Notes under the pieces: model-generated
Database searches by the model: none
Told to the model about the DNA's origin: nothing
Seen by the model: only the letters and a program-made list of their open reading frames with translations
Position numbers and translations under genes: made by a program
Shown here: positions 41,385-51,206 of the stretch, in pieces
Layout: every line of letters begins with the position of its first letter
Numbering within the stretch: the stretch's first letter is position 1
From: Chryseobacterium mucoviscidosis
GTDB taxonomy: Bacteria; Bacteroidota; Bacteroidia; Flavobacteriales; Weeksellaceae
Length of the DNA stretch: 64,000 nucleotides
Assembly (NCBI RefSeq): GCF_002177115.1
Contig: NZ_MVAG01000128.1
Coordinates: 434,001 to 498,000 of the forward strand
Direction: 5' to 3'

Positions 41385-41530
41385 AGAAACATTCTCTGTC
41401 CGAGAATATTAAAACCCAAACAAGTTCTTACTTTCTCGTTCCGAGAAAGTTCAGCCTGAAAGAGAAACACTCCGTCTCGCTCCGAGAAAGTGTAAACCCA
41501 AACAGTTTGGCTCCGTCTCGGATTGAGAAA
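41385..41530 (+). repeat. Imperfect tandem repeats around TCCGAGAAAGT
   Basis: About three copies of a 45-60 bp unit containing [TC]TCCGAGAA, TAAACCCAAACA and CCGTCTCG-like blocks, with local hairpins such as CTTTCTCG-CGAGAAAG. No coding potential supported. Confidence 0.45.
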
Positions 41531-41587
41531 ACGCAAAACCGAAAAGAATATTTATTTATAAAAGTTTAAACAAAATCCACATATAAC

Positions 41588-41616
41588 AAAATCCGCAGAC
41601 TGTTCTGCGGATTTTT
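41588..41616. terminator. Terminator between the XRE gene and fabH
   Basis: AAATCCGCAGA with TCTGCGGATTT, an 11-bp perfect stem with flanking T tracts, between convergent genes. Confidence 0.8.
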
Positions 41617-41638
41617 ATCGTAAAATGGTTCTGTGCCA

Positions 41639-42661
41639 TTAATATTCGAACAAAACGCTTCCCCAGGTGAAGCCACTTCCAAAGGCAGAAAGAAGTACCA
41701 AATCTCCTCTTTTAATTTTCCCCTGCTCAATCGCTTCACTTAAAGCAATCGGAATAGAAGCTGCCGTTGTATTTCCGTATTTCTGGATGTTGTTGAAGAC
41801 CTTTTCATCCGGAAGTCCAAACTTCTGCTGAACAAACTGGGCAATTCTTAAATTCGCCTGATGCGGAATAAACATATCTACATCGTCAATTGTTTTTCCT
41901 GCTTTATCCAAAGCTTCCTGCATGGTTTCAGGGAATCTCGTTACTGCGTTCTTAAACACGAAATTTCCGTTCATGATCGGATAAACTTCTTTGTTCGTTA
42001 CATTTTCAGGTTCTTTTCTCATCCTGTCGCTCCATCCGTACTTAGAACCCGGAAACTGTGTGCACAATTCATCTGCAAATTTCCCTTCGGAATGCATATT
42101 GAATGCTAAAATATCTCCTGCGTTTTCATCTTCTGTTGCCGACAATACAATCGCTCCTGCTCCATCGCCGAAAATAACGGAAACACCTCTCCCTTCATCC
42201 GAAAAATCGAGCCCGAAAGAATGCACTTCCGCACCGACCACCAGAATATTTTTATACGTTCCGGATTTAATGAAGGCATTTGCCACACTCGTCGCATATA
42301 CAAAACCGGAACACTGGTTTCTCACGTCCAAAGCACCAATGGTATCGCAGCCAAGCATATCCTGTAGCAGAACGCCGCATCCCGGGAAATAGTAATCCGG
42401 AGAAAGGGTTGCAAAAACAATATAATCTATATCTTTAGCCGTTAAACCCGCATTCGCAATCGCTTTTTCGGAAGCTTTAAAACCTAAATAAGCCGTCGTT
42501 TCCTGAGAATCGTTTCTGTTTTTACGGTGTCTTCTTTCTTTTATCCCCGTCCTTTCCGTGATCCATTCGTCATTGGTGGTCATTAATTTTGCTAGATCAT
42601 CATTGGTAACAACGTTATCTGGAACATAAAATCCGATTCCTTTTATTGTACTTTTAATCAT
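41639..42661 (-). CDS. fabH: Beta-ketoacyl-ACP synthase III
   Basis: 340 residues from the ATG at 42661 (MIKSTIKGIGFYVPDN); a TTG seven codons upstream is less likely. The catalytic triad is visible: Cys117 in RNQCSGFVYATS, His in IPHQANLRIAQF and Asn in YGNTTAASIP. It condenses acetyl- or branched acyl-CoA with malonyl-ACP to start fatty acid synthesis. Monocistronic, with a terminator directly downstream. Confidence 0.94.
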   Translation of the reverse strand: MIKSTIKGIGFYVPDNVVTNDDLAKLMTTNDEWITERTGIKERRHRKNRNDSQETTAYLGFKASEKAIANAGLTAKDIDYIVFATLSPDYYFPGCGVLLQDMLGCDTIGALDVRNQCSGFVYATSVANAFIKSGTYKNILVVGAEVHSFGLDFSDEGRGVSVIFGDGAGAIVLSATEDENAGDILAFNMHSEGKFADELCTQFPGSKYGWSDRMRKEPENVTNKEVYPIMNGNFVFKNAVTRFPETMQEALDKAGKTIDDVDMFIPHQANLRIAQFVQQKFGLPDEKVFNNIQKYGNTTAASIPIALSEAIEQGKIKRGDLVLLSAFGSGFTWGSVLFEY

Positions 42662-42733
42662 ATAGTTTTTTAATTTTGACAAAGATAAACTTATTTAAGA
42701 CATAGTATTTCAAAATATTACTATTTTTACGGT

Positions 42734-43633
42734 ATGCCAATTGACACGATTTACAGAGATTCCCAGTGCGAATGGGTGGATGTAGAGGCTCCCACAGCGG
42801 AAGACCTGAAATTTTTACACGAACGGTACGAAATCAATAATCTTCTTCTGGAAGATACCTTAGATCCCAATCACTTACCGAAATATGAAGAGGACGGAGA
42901 GGTAAAATTCTTTCTCCTGCGGGAAAGTACCGAGCTGGAACGCAAAAACCTCAACACGATCAGCGACATCAGTACCAAAATCGGGATTTTCATTCTGGGA
43001 AGAACGATCATCACGATCCACAGGATGAAAACGAAGAGCATCGCAGAAACCAAAAAACAGCTTTCTGCCATGAAAACTGAAACCACCTCCAAAAACATCG
43101 CGTTGAAAATCGCACTGCTCATCATGAAAAGTTTTGATGATGAATCGGTAAGTCTTCTGGAAACGATGGACAATATCGAAAACGAAATTTTCCTTAAAAA
43201 TACCAACCATACGAACCAGATTAAAAGGTTATATAAGCTGAAAAGAAAATCGGGGCTGAATTCAAGAGTGCTTACGATTTCCACAGATGCCATCGATAAA
43301 TTTAAATTACTCGGACTTCAGGATTCTGAAGCGTATGATTTAAAAGACAAACACAAGGACGTGGTTGCGGATTTCGATCATCTTAACGCACAGATCACCA
43401 ACCTTATCGGGATGTTTCTTGCTCTTTCTGACCAGAAAGCCAATCAGGTAATGAAAGTTCTGGCAATTTACTCGGTGTATTTTTTACCTATCACCTTTAT
43501 TGCAGGAGTCTACGGAATGAATTTCGATAATATGCCGGAATTACATACCCAACACGGATATTTTTATACCTTAGGCTTAATGGCTCTGGTTGTGATCTGT
43601 ACCTTTATCTACGCGCGAAGAAAACAATGGTAA
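42734..43633 (+). CDS. corA: CorA-family divalent cation transporter
   Basis: 299 residues with a long cytoplasmic alpha/beta N-terminal domain and two C-terminal membrane helices. The signature YGMNF (GMN motif) ends the first helix and a basic RRKQW tail closes the protein. It imports Mg2+ (or Co2+/Ni2+) as a pentamer. Length is at the short end of the family. Confidence 0.9.
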   Translation: MPIDTIYRDSQCEWVDVEAPTAEDLKFLHERYEINNLLLEDTLDPNHLPKYEEDGEVKFFLLRESTELERKNLNTISDISTKIGIFILGRTIITIHRMKTKSIAETKKQLSAMKTETTSKNIALKIALLIMKSFDDESVSLLETMDNIENEIFLKNTNHTNQIKRLYKLKRKSGLNSRVLTISTDAIDKFKLLGLQDSEAYDLKDKHKDVVADFDHLNAQITNLIGMFLALSDQKANQVMKVLAIYSVYFLPITFIAGVYGMNFDNMPELHTQHGYFYTLGLMALVVICTFIYARRKQW

Positions 43634-43728
43634 TTTTCCCGCTTTAATTATCGTGAAAATACTGTGGCTGAATCTTTTAAATAGTTGTAATTTTAATTCA
43701 GAATCAATGAACTAATGAAACGTTGAGA

Positions 43729-43784
43729 ATTCCCCTCCTCTGGAGGGGTGGATCAATTTTCAGGGAAAATTGAAACGGGGTGGT
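43729..43784. repeat. CCCCTCC-GGAGGGG interspersed repeat, copy 2
   Basis: CCCCTCCTCTGGAGGGGTGG, then a CAATTTTC-GAAAATTG palindrome and ACGGGGTGGT. It is the reverse-orientation relative of 29233-29290. Confidence 0.6.
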
Positions 43785-43830
43785 CTTATCAACCCGATTT
43801 TAAAAATAAAAACAACCAAAAACAAAAGCC

Positions 43831-45417
43831 ATGAAACCTGAAATGCTGCAAAAAATTCTTGAGGAAGATGTTCTCTCGAAAGAATCCAAAGAAAAACTTT
43901 CTGCGCTACACGACCGTATTTCGGCGAAAGAATTTTCTGATCTTCTGGATGCAGAAGGCAATCAGTATGTGGAATTTGTGCAGGAAGGAGGCGGAGTCTG
44001 GGGAAGCGCACTGGTGGGTTATCTGTACGGACTGGAAATTTTCGGGATCCGTTTTCTGAAAGTGGCGGGAACGAGTGCGGGAGCGATTAATACGATGCTG
44101 ATCGCCGCGTGTAAAACCAAAGAAGAAGCCAAAAGTGAAGTGATTAAAGATATCCTCTTCAACTGGAATTTCTCGGACTTCATGGATGGAAAACCGTATG
44201 TAAAAACAACCATCCATTCGATGCTGAATAACAAAAACTTCCTGAAGATCAATTCCATTATCGCAGGAATTATTATGCTGATTCTCGTGATTGCGCCTTT
44301 TGCCATTTCTTCGGAAACAACACTGAGAGCCAAACTGCTTTTTCTGGTTCCCATCATTCCCATCATCATTGTTTATCTGTATCTGAGAAAGTTATATAAT
44401 GATCTGAAAAAAGCCAATTCAGGATTAAATCCCGGAAATACTTTTCTGAATCAGATGAAAGACGTTCTGGATGCCTTCGACATTAAAACAGTGGCTGCGC
44501 TGAATGATAAGTTTGTAAAAAAAGGCAGAGACCTCAACCTGAATTACCGTCATGGCAACGAAACACAATACTACAATATTGCTTTAGAAAGCATTAAGGA
44601 AATTCATCAGAACAATAAGAAACATATTGATGAAATCCGGTTTAAAATATTCTATGACGGTGTCGTTAACAACGAATATTATAAAAAAGATCCTTTCTAT
44701 TCCTTAAAATCTGAATACATCGTGATTACAACGGATATTAATGCCAAAATAAAAGTAGAACTTCCCACAATGGCAAATCTGTACTGGTCGGAAGAAGAGC
44801 TTAAAAAGATCAGTCCGGCTGAATTTGTAAGAGCTTCGATGTCGGTTCCCTTCTTTTTTGAGCCTTTTCAGAAGCAAATCGATAAAAATGATGATTCTGT
44901 AAAATATGCATGGAGATTCTGGATGAATACGAAACAGGAAGACATCAATCCTGCCGGAGTTTTTATTGATGGCGGAAGTATTTCCAATTTCCCGATCGAC
45001 CTTTTCCATTCCACTGATATCTTTTATCCGAGAATGCCTTTATTCGGCGTACAGTTAACGAGCGATTCTGATATTCAGTCTGAAAAAGGAAAGACCAGCG
45101 CAGAAATTTTAAAATCTCCCCTTTCTTTTGCAGGCAATATTATTGATACTTTAAAAGGTTTTAACGACAAAACGTTTCTCACCAAACATACGTTCTACCA
45201 TCTTTTCAGCATTCAGACCGTGAACTGCGGAACCAGCAACTGGCTGAATTTCTTTATGCAGAGAGAAGAAAAGGAAGAGCTCTTCAACCGCGGATTTTCT
45301 GCGGCTCTGGATTTCCTGAGTAATTTCGACTGGCAAAAATACAAATGCGAAAGAATGATGGTTTCTATGAAGGAGAAAAAGATCCTGAAGGAAGAGGATA
45401 CGAAAACGGTGGGGTAA
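43831..45417 (+). CDS. Patatin-like phospholipase with internal membrane segments
   Basis: 528 residues. The oxyanion motif is GGGVWGSALVGY near residues 53-64, the nucleophile Ser lies in VAGTSAGAIN, and Asp is in FIDGGSISNFP. Two hydrophobic segments (IIAGIIMLILVIAPFAI and LLFLVPIIPIIIVYLYL) interrupt the domain around residues 140-190, so it is probably an inner-membrane lipase. It is longer than typical bacterial patatins because of that insertion. The substrate is not known. Confidence 0.86.
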   Translation: MKPEMLQKILEEDVLSKESKEKLSALHDRISAKEFSDLLDAEGNQYVEFVQEGGGVWGSALVGYLYGLEIFGIRFLKVAGTSAGAINTMLIAACKTKEEAKSEVIKDILFNWNFSDFMDGKPYVKTTIHSMLNNKNFLKINSIIAGIIMLILVIAPFAISSETTLRAKLLFLVPIIPIIIVYLYLRKLYNDLKKANSGLNPGNTFLNQMKDVLDAFDIKTVAALNDKFVKKGRDLNLNYRHGNETQYYNIALESIKEIHQNNKKHIDEIRFKIFYDGVVNNEYYKKDPFYSLKSEYIVITTDINAKIKVELPTMANLYWSEEELKKISPAEFVRASMSVPFFFEPFQKQIDKNDDSVKYAWRFWMNTKQEDINPAGVFIDGGSISNFPIDLFHSTDIFYPRMPLFGVQLTSDSDIQSEKGKTSAEILKSPLSFAGNIIDTLKGFNDKTFLTKHTFYHLFSIQTVNCGTSNWLNFFMQREEKEELFNRGFSAALDFLSNFDWQKYKCERMMVSMKEKKILKEEDTKTVG

Positions 45418-45584
45418 AAAATAAGTTTGCTTTAAAATTTTATTAACCACAAAAGTCGCAAAAGCTTAAAATAATTTTAATTTAGTGCATGAATGCAATG
45501 AAAAGCTCACAATAGCTTAAAAAGCTCCGATTTTCTTCTTAATTGATTTTTATTTTTACGTAATAAAAACTAATATGACTAAAA

Positions 45585-46691
45585 TTAAATCATTTCCGCC
45601 ACAATCTCCCCGATTTTCGGAGCCATTGCAACGCCCATTCCCGAAAGGCGGACTGCGCAAAACTGTCTTTCTGAAAGTTGTTTTACAATCGGTGTTTTTT
45701 CGGTTCCCATTGCCATAATTCCTGACCAGCGATGAGCGATTTCAACATGCTGATTGGGTAAAATGACTTCTTTCAAAAAATTTTCAAGATGATTCTGCAA
45801 AAATTCTGTGGTTTCAAAAGATGTGGTTTCTTCTGTTTTAAAATCCTGATTTCTTCCGCCTCCGAGTAAAATCCGGTTTCCGAGATTTCTGAAATAATAA
45901 AAACCTTCATCATAATGGAATGTCCCTTTTAATTTCAGATGTCCAATCGGTTCCGTTAGAATAATCTGTCCTCGAGCCGGAATAATTTCTTCCTTGTCTA
46001 AAAATCTTGAAGCAAAAGCATTCGTACAGTGAATTAACTGATCTGCCTTCACAGAAAGATTTTTTGAAAGATGAACTTCAATTTCATCTGAATGTTCCGT
46101 GATATTTTCAACTTCGGTTCCGAAGAGAAATTCAACCTTTAATTCATGACATTTCTCCAGTAACTTCTTAAGCAGTTTCCCGGAATGCAGACTTCCTTCA
46201 CACGGATTTTCAATCAGATATTGAGATTTTCCTAAACCGAATTCCTGAATTTTGTACTGGCTTAAAAAATAAGTCTTTTCAACATTGGTAATGGATTTCA
46301 GCTTCTGATTTACTTCATCCAGCTTTTGTAAAGGTTCATCATCATTAAGAATCTCGAAACCGCCATTCAGATCAAAATCTATCTCGAAATTTTTAAAATA
46401 ATGCTGAATTTTCTGCAAACCGTCAAACCTCATCTTTACAAGGTCTAATGTTTTTTCCCAGCCCATTTTTTCAGAATCGGCAATTACTTCCGTTAAACTT
46501 CCGAAGCAGGCAAAACCGGCATTTCTCGTGGAAGCACCCATCGGAACAGAATTTCGCTCAATGATCAAAACAGATTTTTCGGGATATTTTTCTTTAATGG
46601 AGATTGCCGTCCAAAGTCCCGTAAAACCGGCTCCGATAATTATAACCTCGCGTTTTCTGTAAAAAGTTTCAAGTTCCCAGATGCTGTTCAT
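45585..46691 (-). CDS. FAD-dependent oxidoreductase (DAO family)
   Basis: 368 residues with the dinucleotide-binding motif VIIIGAGFTGLWTA near residue 17, then GASTRNAGFACFG and the C-terminal HRWSGIMAMGTEKTPIV typical of D-amino acid oxidase/glycine oxidase-like enzymes. It likely oxidises an amine or amino acid; the substrate cannot be assigned. No signal peptide. Confidence 0.87.
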   Translation of the reverse strand: MNSIWELETFYRKREVIIIGAGFTGLWTAISIKEKYPEKSVLIIERNSVPMGASTRNAGFACFGSLTEVIADSEKMGWEKTLDLVKMRFDGLQKIQHYFKNFEIDFDLNGGFEILNDDEPLQKLDEVNQKLKSITNVEKTYFLSQYKIQEFGLGKSQYLIENPCEGSLHSGKLLKKLLEKCHELKVEFLFGTEVENITEHSDEIEVHLSKNLSVKADQLIHCTNAFASRFLDKEEIIPARGQIILTEPIGHLKLKGTFHYDEGFYYFRNLGNRILLGGGRNQDFKTEETTSFETTEFLQNHLENFLKEVILPNQHVEIAHRWSGIMAMGTEKTPIVKQLSERQFCAVRLSGMGVAMAPKIGEIVAEMI

Positions 46692-46859
46692 AAGTAATTT
46701 GTAGTGAATGGTTAATGGTTAATTTGCTTTGCTTGTGAATTTTTTTAAACTCTATAATTGACTTAAGTTTGATGTAAAACAATATAAAACCCTCAATAGA
46801 ATGAGACTTTAGTTCAAACTCATATTCAATTGTTATTAAACTCAACTTATGGTAATTTA

Positions 46860-47003
46860 TTTAAACACATAAGTCACATAAGATTTAAAATCAACCGGAA
46901 ATTATAGGTAAGAACACTTTAGTTTCCGAAAATCTTTGATTTTCCTTATGTGATCTTTCTATTCAATATTTAATTAAAAACTCATGTGACTTATGTGTTT
47001 AAA
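46860..47003. repeat. Long intergenic inverted repeat
   Basis: TTTAAACACATAAGTCACAT (46860-46879) is the exact reverse complement of 46984-47003. Inner blocks CATAAG.TTTAAAATCA and TGATTTTCCTTATG also pair loosely. It occupies the middle of the 388-bp gap 46692-47079, which also has 5' and 3' fragments resembling the 33458 repeat family. No gene is seen here. Confidence 0.65.
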
Positions 47004-47079
47004 TTAATAGTTTGTAAATCATTTAAAATCAACCAATAGCCTGCAACGCAAAATTCACAAACAAAGAGAATTCACCTTT

Positions 47080-48438
47080 CTATCCCTGACTTCCCTCTTC
47101 TTCGCCGTTATGATGAAATCCGATGATTCTTCTTGGTTCTTCAACTGCTTTGTAAGTATCCAGTTCTTTTTTAAGATTCTGAATTCTCTGCTGGAACTGA
47201 TCGAAATTATTAATGATCGCATCTGCTAAAAATCTCGCAATCTGATCCAGATATTCTTCAGTCAGTTTCGCTGCCGCATCTCTTAAAGCGCCTTTTAAAA
47301 GTTTCTGATCGATCTTTAAATTTTCGTTCCGCGTTTTCTGATATTCGTTTTTAATTCTTTTTTTCAGACTTTGGGTAAAATCAATCAGCATCGTATTGCT
47401 GAATACTTTCATTTGTGAAGAAACCTCATTCCAGAAAGGAATTTTATCAGCTTTGTTGTTTTTTAAAATCTTAAACAGCAAAGAATCCTTCTCCAGATTT
47501 TTTGTCATCGCATATAAAATGATTTCAGATCTTTCCGCAAGATTGGGCGGAAAAACCGGAATCATGACATCGAATCTTCCGGGAGCCAGAATTTCTTCAT
47601 TAATTTCAGAAACGGAATTTGCAGATCCTACCATTAAAAGATTCCCCTGCTCAAATTTCGAAATATAGTGCAGAATAAGTTCCTGTGTTTCCAGATTACA
47701 GGAAGTGACATTATTGTCTGCTTTCCTTGCCATCATAATTTCATCAAAGTCTTCCAGAAACAGCAGAATTTTGTCTTTCTTCATAATGGTTACCAGAAAA
47801 TCATTGAAATTGGTCTGAATTCCGTCTACAAAAGAGGTTCCGAGGTAATGTTTTTTAACTTCTTTAAATTGATAGCCTATAATTTCGGCAATTTTATTTG
47901 CCCAGAAAATCTTGCCGCTTCCGGGAGGACCATACAGAATAATTCCGGCGGGTTTGTTGATTCCCCAGTCTTTAATCTGCTGCGGATTTAAAAACGGTTC
48001 CAAAGCGGCTGAAATGTAGAAGAACAGATCTCTGTAGCCGATGAAATCTCTTTTTTGAAGACTGGTTTTATGCCCGAAATAATCGTACACAAACTGATAA
48101 TTTCCGCCCAGTTTGTTATCGATTCCGTAGCTTGAAATGGAAGATTTGAAGAAACCGTTGTCAAAAATATTCGGATCGGCTTCTTTAATGGCTTTTTCTA
48201 TTTTTTCTTTGGGCTGATTGATGGTTTCCGCAATCTGTTCCAGTGTTTTTGTTTTGTCTAAATCTTTTTCGTAAAGTTTTAAAAATTCGATGTTTTCGCG
48301 CGCAAACTTTTCAAAATCTTCTTTTACTTCAAAATTTGTGCTTATGCATTCTACGAGCTCAAGATCAAAATCCTGAATAAACTGTTTGATTGCTTCTGCT
48401 GAAACGTTAAGTTCTTTTGCCAGTTCAATTAACTTCAT
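47080..48438 (-). CDS. AAA+ ATPase with an IF2_N-like N-terminus and atypical nucleotide-binding motifs
   Basis: 452 residues. The N-terminal ~35 residues (LIELAKELNVSAEAIKQFI) resemble the IF2_N helical module. The AAA+ domain has Walker A GPPGSGK at 170-176, followed by Ile177 where Thr/Ser is normal, and Walker B LLFLEDFDE at 225-233, where the usual D-E pair is E-D. APGRFD follows as in FtsH/Cdc48-type ATPases. A helical C-terminal domain closes it. The altered residues question its hydrolysis; the role is unknown. Confidence 0.8.
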   Translation of the reverse strand: MKLIELAKELNVSAEAIKQFIQDFDLELVECISTNFEVKEDFEKFARENIEFLKLYEKDLDKTKTLEQIAETINQPKEKIEKAIKEADPNIFDNGFFKSSISSYGIDNKLGGNYQFVYDYFGHKTSLQKRDFIGYRDLFFYISAALEPFLNPQQIKDWGINKPAGIILYGPPGSGKIFWANKIAEIIGYQFKEVKKHYLGTSFVDGIQTNFNDFLVTIMKKDKILLFLEDFDEIMMARKADNNVTSCNLETQELILHYISKFEQGNLLMVGSANSVSEINEEILAPGRFDVMIPVFPPNLAERSEIILYAMTKNLEKDSLLFKILKNNKADKIPFWNEVSSQMKVFSNTMLIDFTQSLKKRIKNEYQKTRNENLKIDQKLLKGALRDAAAKLTEEYLDQIARFLADAIINNFDQFQQRIQNLKKELDTYKAVEEPRRIIGFHHNGEEEGSQG

Positions 48439-48555
48439 AATTCCCTATTAATTCTATCAAATTTAATGTTTTTAGAAATTAAATTTTACGGATTGATGAT
48501 ATAATTTGTAACAAAACGTGAATTATATACACTACTACTATGTAAAACAAATTAC

Positions 48556-49458
48556 ATGGAAAAAATTTTATCAGTAAAGAATCTGACTAAAAAATTCAAG
48601 AGAATCGTGGTAAACAATATCTCCTTTGATGTGGAAAAGGGGAATGTTTACGGACTTTTAGGACCGAACGGAAGCGGAAAATCCACCACTTTTGGGATGC
48701 TGCTTTCTACGATTAACCCGACAAGCGGAGAATGGTACTGGTTTGGAAAAAAAGGAACTGATCCGGATACGCTGAAAAAAATCGGGGCGATTATAGAACA
48801 GCCTAATTTTTATCCTTATCTGAATGCGGAGACGAATCTTAAAATTGTTGCCGAAATTAAAGGAACGCCGTATTCCAGAATTGATGAAGTGCTGAAAACG
48901 GTTAATCTTCTGGAAAGAAAAAAAGATCCTTTCCGAACGTATTCTCTGGGAATGAAACAGCGTCTTGCGATTGCTTCGGCGATGCTGAACAATCCGGAGG
49001 TTCTTATTCTGGATGAGCCGACAAACGGTCTTGATCCTGAGGGAATTATCCAGATCAGAGATATCATCAATAATATTGCAAAACAGGGCATTACGATTAT
49101 TATTGCGAGTCACCTTCTGGATGAGATTGAAAAGATATGCAGTCATGTAATTGTTTTGAAGGAGGGAAATTCTATCTATTGCGGAAGGGTGGACGAAATG
49201 ACCGCCAATAATGGTTATTTTGAATTGAAAGCAGACAACAATACATTGCTTTTAAATGCACTGAATGAGCTGCAGTGGTTTACTGCGGTAAATCCGGAAG
49301 GCGATATTCTGAAAGCACAGATCCGTGATGATGCTTCTATTTCGGCTTCGGCGCTGAACCAGAAACTGGCTGAAAAAGGGATTTTCTTATCTCATTTAAC
49401 GAAGAAAAAGCTGTCTCTTGAATCTCAATTCCTTGAACTTGTAAAAAACACAAAATAA
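48556..49458 (+). CDS. ABC transporter ATP-binding protein
   Basis: 300 residues with Walker A GPNGSGKST, Q-loop IIEQPNFYPYL, signature YSLGMKQRLAIA, Walker B VLILDEP and H-loop ASHLLDE. The BcrA/CcmA-type length and C-terminal extension suit a drug or peptide exporter. The stop lies 2 bp before the permease ATG, so they form an operon. Confidence 0.93.
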   Translation: MEKILSVKNLTKKFKRIVVNNISFDVEKGNVYGLLGPNGSGKSTTFGMLLSTINPTSGEWYWFGKKGTDPDTLKKIGAIIEQPNFYPYLNAETNLKIVAEIKGTPYSRIDEVLKTVNLLERKKDPFRTYSLGMKQRLAIASAMLNNPEVLILDEPTNGLDPEGIIQIRDIINNIAKQGITIIIASHLLDEIEKICSHVIVLKEGNSIYCGRVDEMTANNGYFELKADNNTLLLNALNELQWFTAVNPEGDILKAQIRDDASISASALNQKLAEKGIFLSHLTKKKLSLESQFLELVKNTK

Positions 49459-49460
49459 TC

Positions 49461-50306
49461 ATGCTGAAATTACTAAAACTAGAATATTACAAAAACCTGA
49501 ACTACAGACCATTCAAGGTTTTTACGATCTTATATTTTGCGATTCTTATTACTTTGCTTTTCGTCGGACTGGTAGATTTTGATGCTTTCGGAGGGAAGAT
49601 TAATTTGAAAGAGCAGGGAATTTACAATTTTCCGGGAATCTGGAATTTCACAACATGGATTGTGGCTTTGCTGAAGATTTTCTTAGGATTAATCATTGTT
49701 TTTTCGATTTCGCAGGAATTCAGCAACCGGATGTTTAAGCAGAATACGATTGATGGTTTAAGCAGAAAGGAATTCATCAGCTCTAAATTGTTAACGATAA
49801 GCATTTTCACGATTATTTCCACGGTTATTGTATTTGCGCTTACTTTGTTTTTGGGATATCAGTATTCCGATACGACAGATTCAGGAAAAGTTTTTGAAGA
49901 GGTTTTCTTTATTGGCAATTATTTTGTGAAGCTGTTTACCTTCTTCTGTTTTCTGATGTTTCTTTCGGTTTTGCTGAGAAAATCGGTCTTTGTTTTTCTT
50001 GCATTCTTTGTTTTGTGGATTGCAGAAAGCATTTTGTCGACCATAGAAGTTTTTTCAAAAGTAAGAGGAACACAGGAAGCGGAACGATTAAAGATTATGA
50101 AAGACGATTTCTTCATCAGTCATCTTTTTCCTCTGGAAAGTATGTCGAGCCTTATTCCCAATCCGATGATGCGTTTAAAAGCGGCGCAAATCTTTGGCGG
50201 AAAATATGAATTCCACTATCCTACCGAAAGCTTAGTTGCGTGTCTGGTTTGGTGTGCGATTTTTATTTTCGGGTCGTACTGGATTCTCAGAAAGAAGGAC
50301 TGGTAA
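49461..50306 (+). CDS. ABC transporter permease
   Basis: 281 residues with about six membrane segments, an ABC-2-type topology, and a hydrophilic loop near residues 190-245. It pairs with the ATPase just upstream. The substrate is unknown. Confidence 0.88.
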   Translation: MLKLLKLEYYKNLNYRPFKVFTILYFAILITLLFVGLVDFDAFGGKINLKEQGIYNFPGIWNFTTWIVALLKIFLGLIIVFSISQEFSNRMFKQNTIDGLSRKEFISSKLLTISIFTIISTVIVFALTLFLGYQYSDTTDSGKVFEEVFFIGNYFVKLFTFFCFLMFLSVLLRKSVFVFLAFFVLWIAESILSTIEVFSKVRGTQEAERLKIMKDDFFISHLFPLESMSSLIPNPMMRLKAAQIFGGKYEFHYPTESLVACLVWCAIFIFGSYWILRKKDW

Positions 50307-50426
50307 TTTATTTGAAACATTCAACACAATATATTCAGATTATTTTTTTAAGTGGTTCGTTTTTACGGATCACTTTTTTTGTTTTTTGGCTTAAAATTTT
50401 CATTCAGATGAAATTAAATTATAACC

Positions 50427-51086
50427 ATGAAAAAGATCTATTATTTTCCGGGACTGATCAGTGCTTTGCTGATTCCTGTTTTGTTTTGGTATTACATTCA
50501 TCCATATATAGATAAAACAGTTTACAATGTAGTTGACATTGGACTCCCTGCGAAACTTAGAAAAGACAATTATAATCAGAATGCTACCTTTGAACCACTA
50601 AGAAACTGGAATTACAAGAAAATTGCCGTTCCACCAAATGAAGCCAAAAATAATTCGGATTTTTTTGTTTCCGAAATCAAAGCAATGCAGAAAAGAAATG
50701 AGAAAAATTCCGGAATTGAATTTATTCTTTCTGACAAAAATACTTATGCAGATCTCATTTCCATTTTAAATGATATGCACATTTCGAAAAATGATATGTA
50801 TGCTATAGATACAGAGAAAACCGGAAATATTTTTGCAGTTCATTATTATGTTGAACCAACTAAAGAAAAAGAATCCGAATATCTTTTGTGCAATGACTTG
50901 ATTTACGAAGTTGAAGAACCTACTTTTATGGATAAGTTTTTAGCCTTTAATCAACATTTCCAAACAGTTTTTGAAAATGTATCTGAACTTCCAAAAGGAG
51001 CTTACTATATTTTATTTGCTTTTCTATTGTTTCTGAATATTTCCATGTTAAGCATTAAAGAACGATTTCTGCTAAAACTCCGATAG
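50427..51086 (+). CDS. Membrane protein with N- and C-terminal transmembrane helices
   Basis: 219 residues. TM1 is near residues 8-27 (ISALLIPVLFWYYI) and TM2 near 193-210 (AYYILFAFLLFLNISML). The ~160-residue region between has no known motif but resembles the periplasmic part of ExbD-like proteins only weakly. It lies 120 bp after the ABC permease and could be co-transcribed. The function is unknown. Confidence 0.65.
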   Translation: MKKIYYFPGLISALLIPVLFWYYIHPYIDKTVYNVVDIGLPAKLRKDNYNQNATFEPLRNWNYKKIAVPPNEAKNNSDFFVSEIKAMQKRNEKNSGIEFILSDKNTYADLISILNDMHISKNDMYAIDTEKTGNIFAVHYYVEPTKEKESEYLLCNDLIYEVEEPTFMDKFLAFNQHFQTVFENVSELPKGAYYILFAFLLFLNISMLSIKERFLLKLR

Positions 51087-51157
51087 ATTCTTCAATGCGC
51101 TCCACTTCGTTCTGCTCCTTTCTGAATGACAGAGTATTAAATTTAAAGGGTAAACAT

Positions 51158-51180
51158 AAAAAGGCTGCCTTTCGGCAGCC
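51158..51180 (-). terminator. Terminator of the msrAB operon
   Basis: GGCTGCC-TTTC-GGCAGCC hairpin, followed on the minus strand by a T tract. Confidence 0.75.
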
Positions 51181-51206
51181 CCTTCAATCACCTCTTCACT
51201 TAACAC

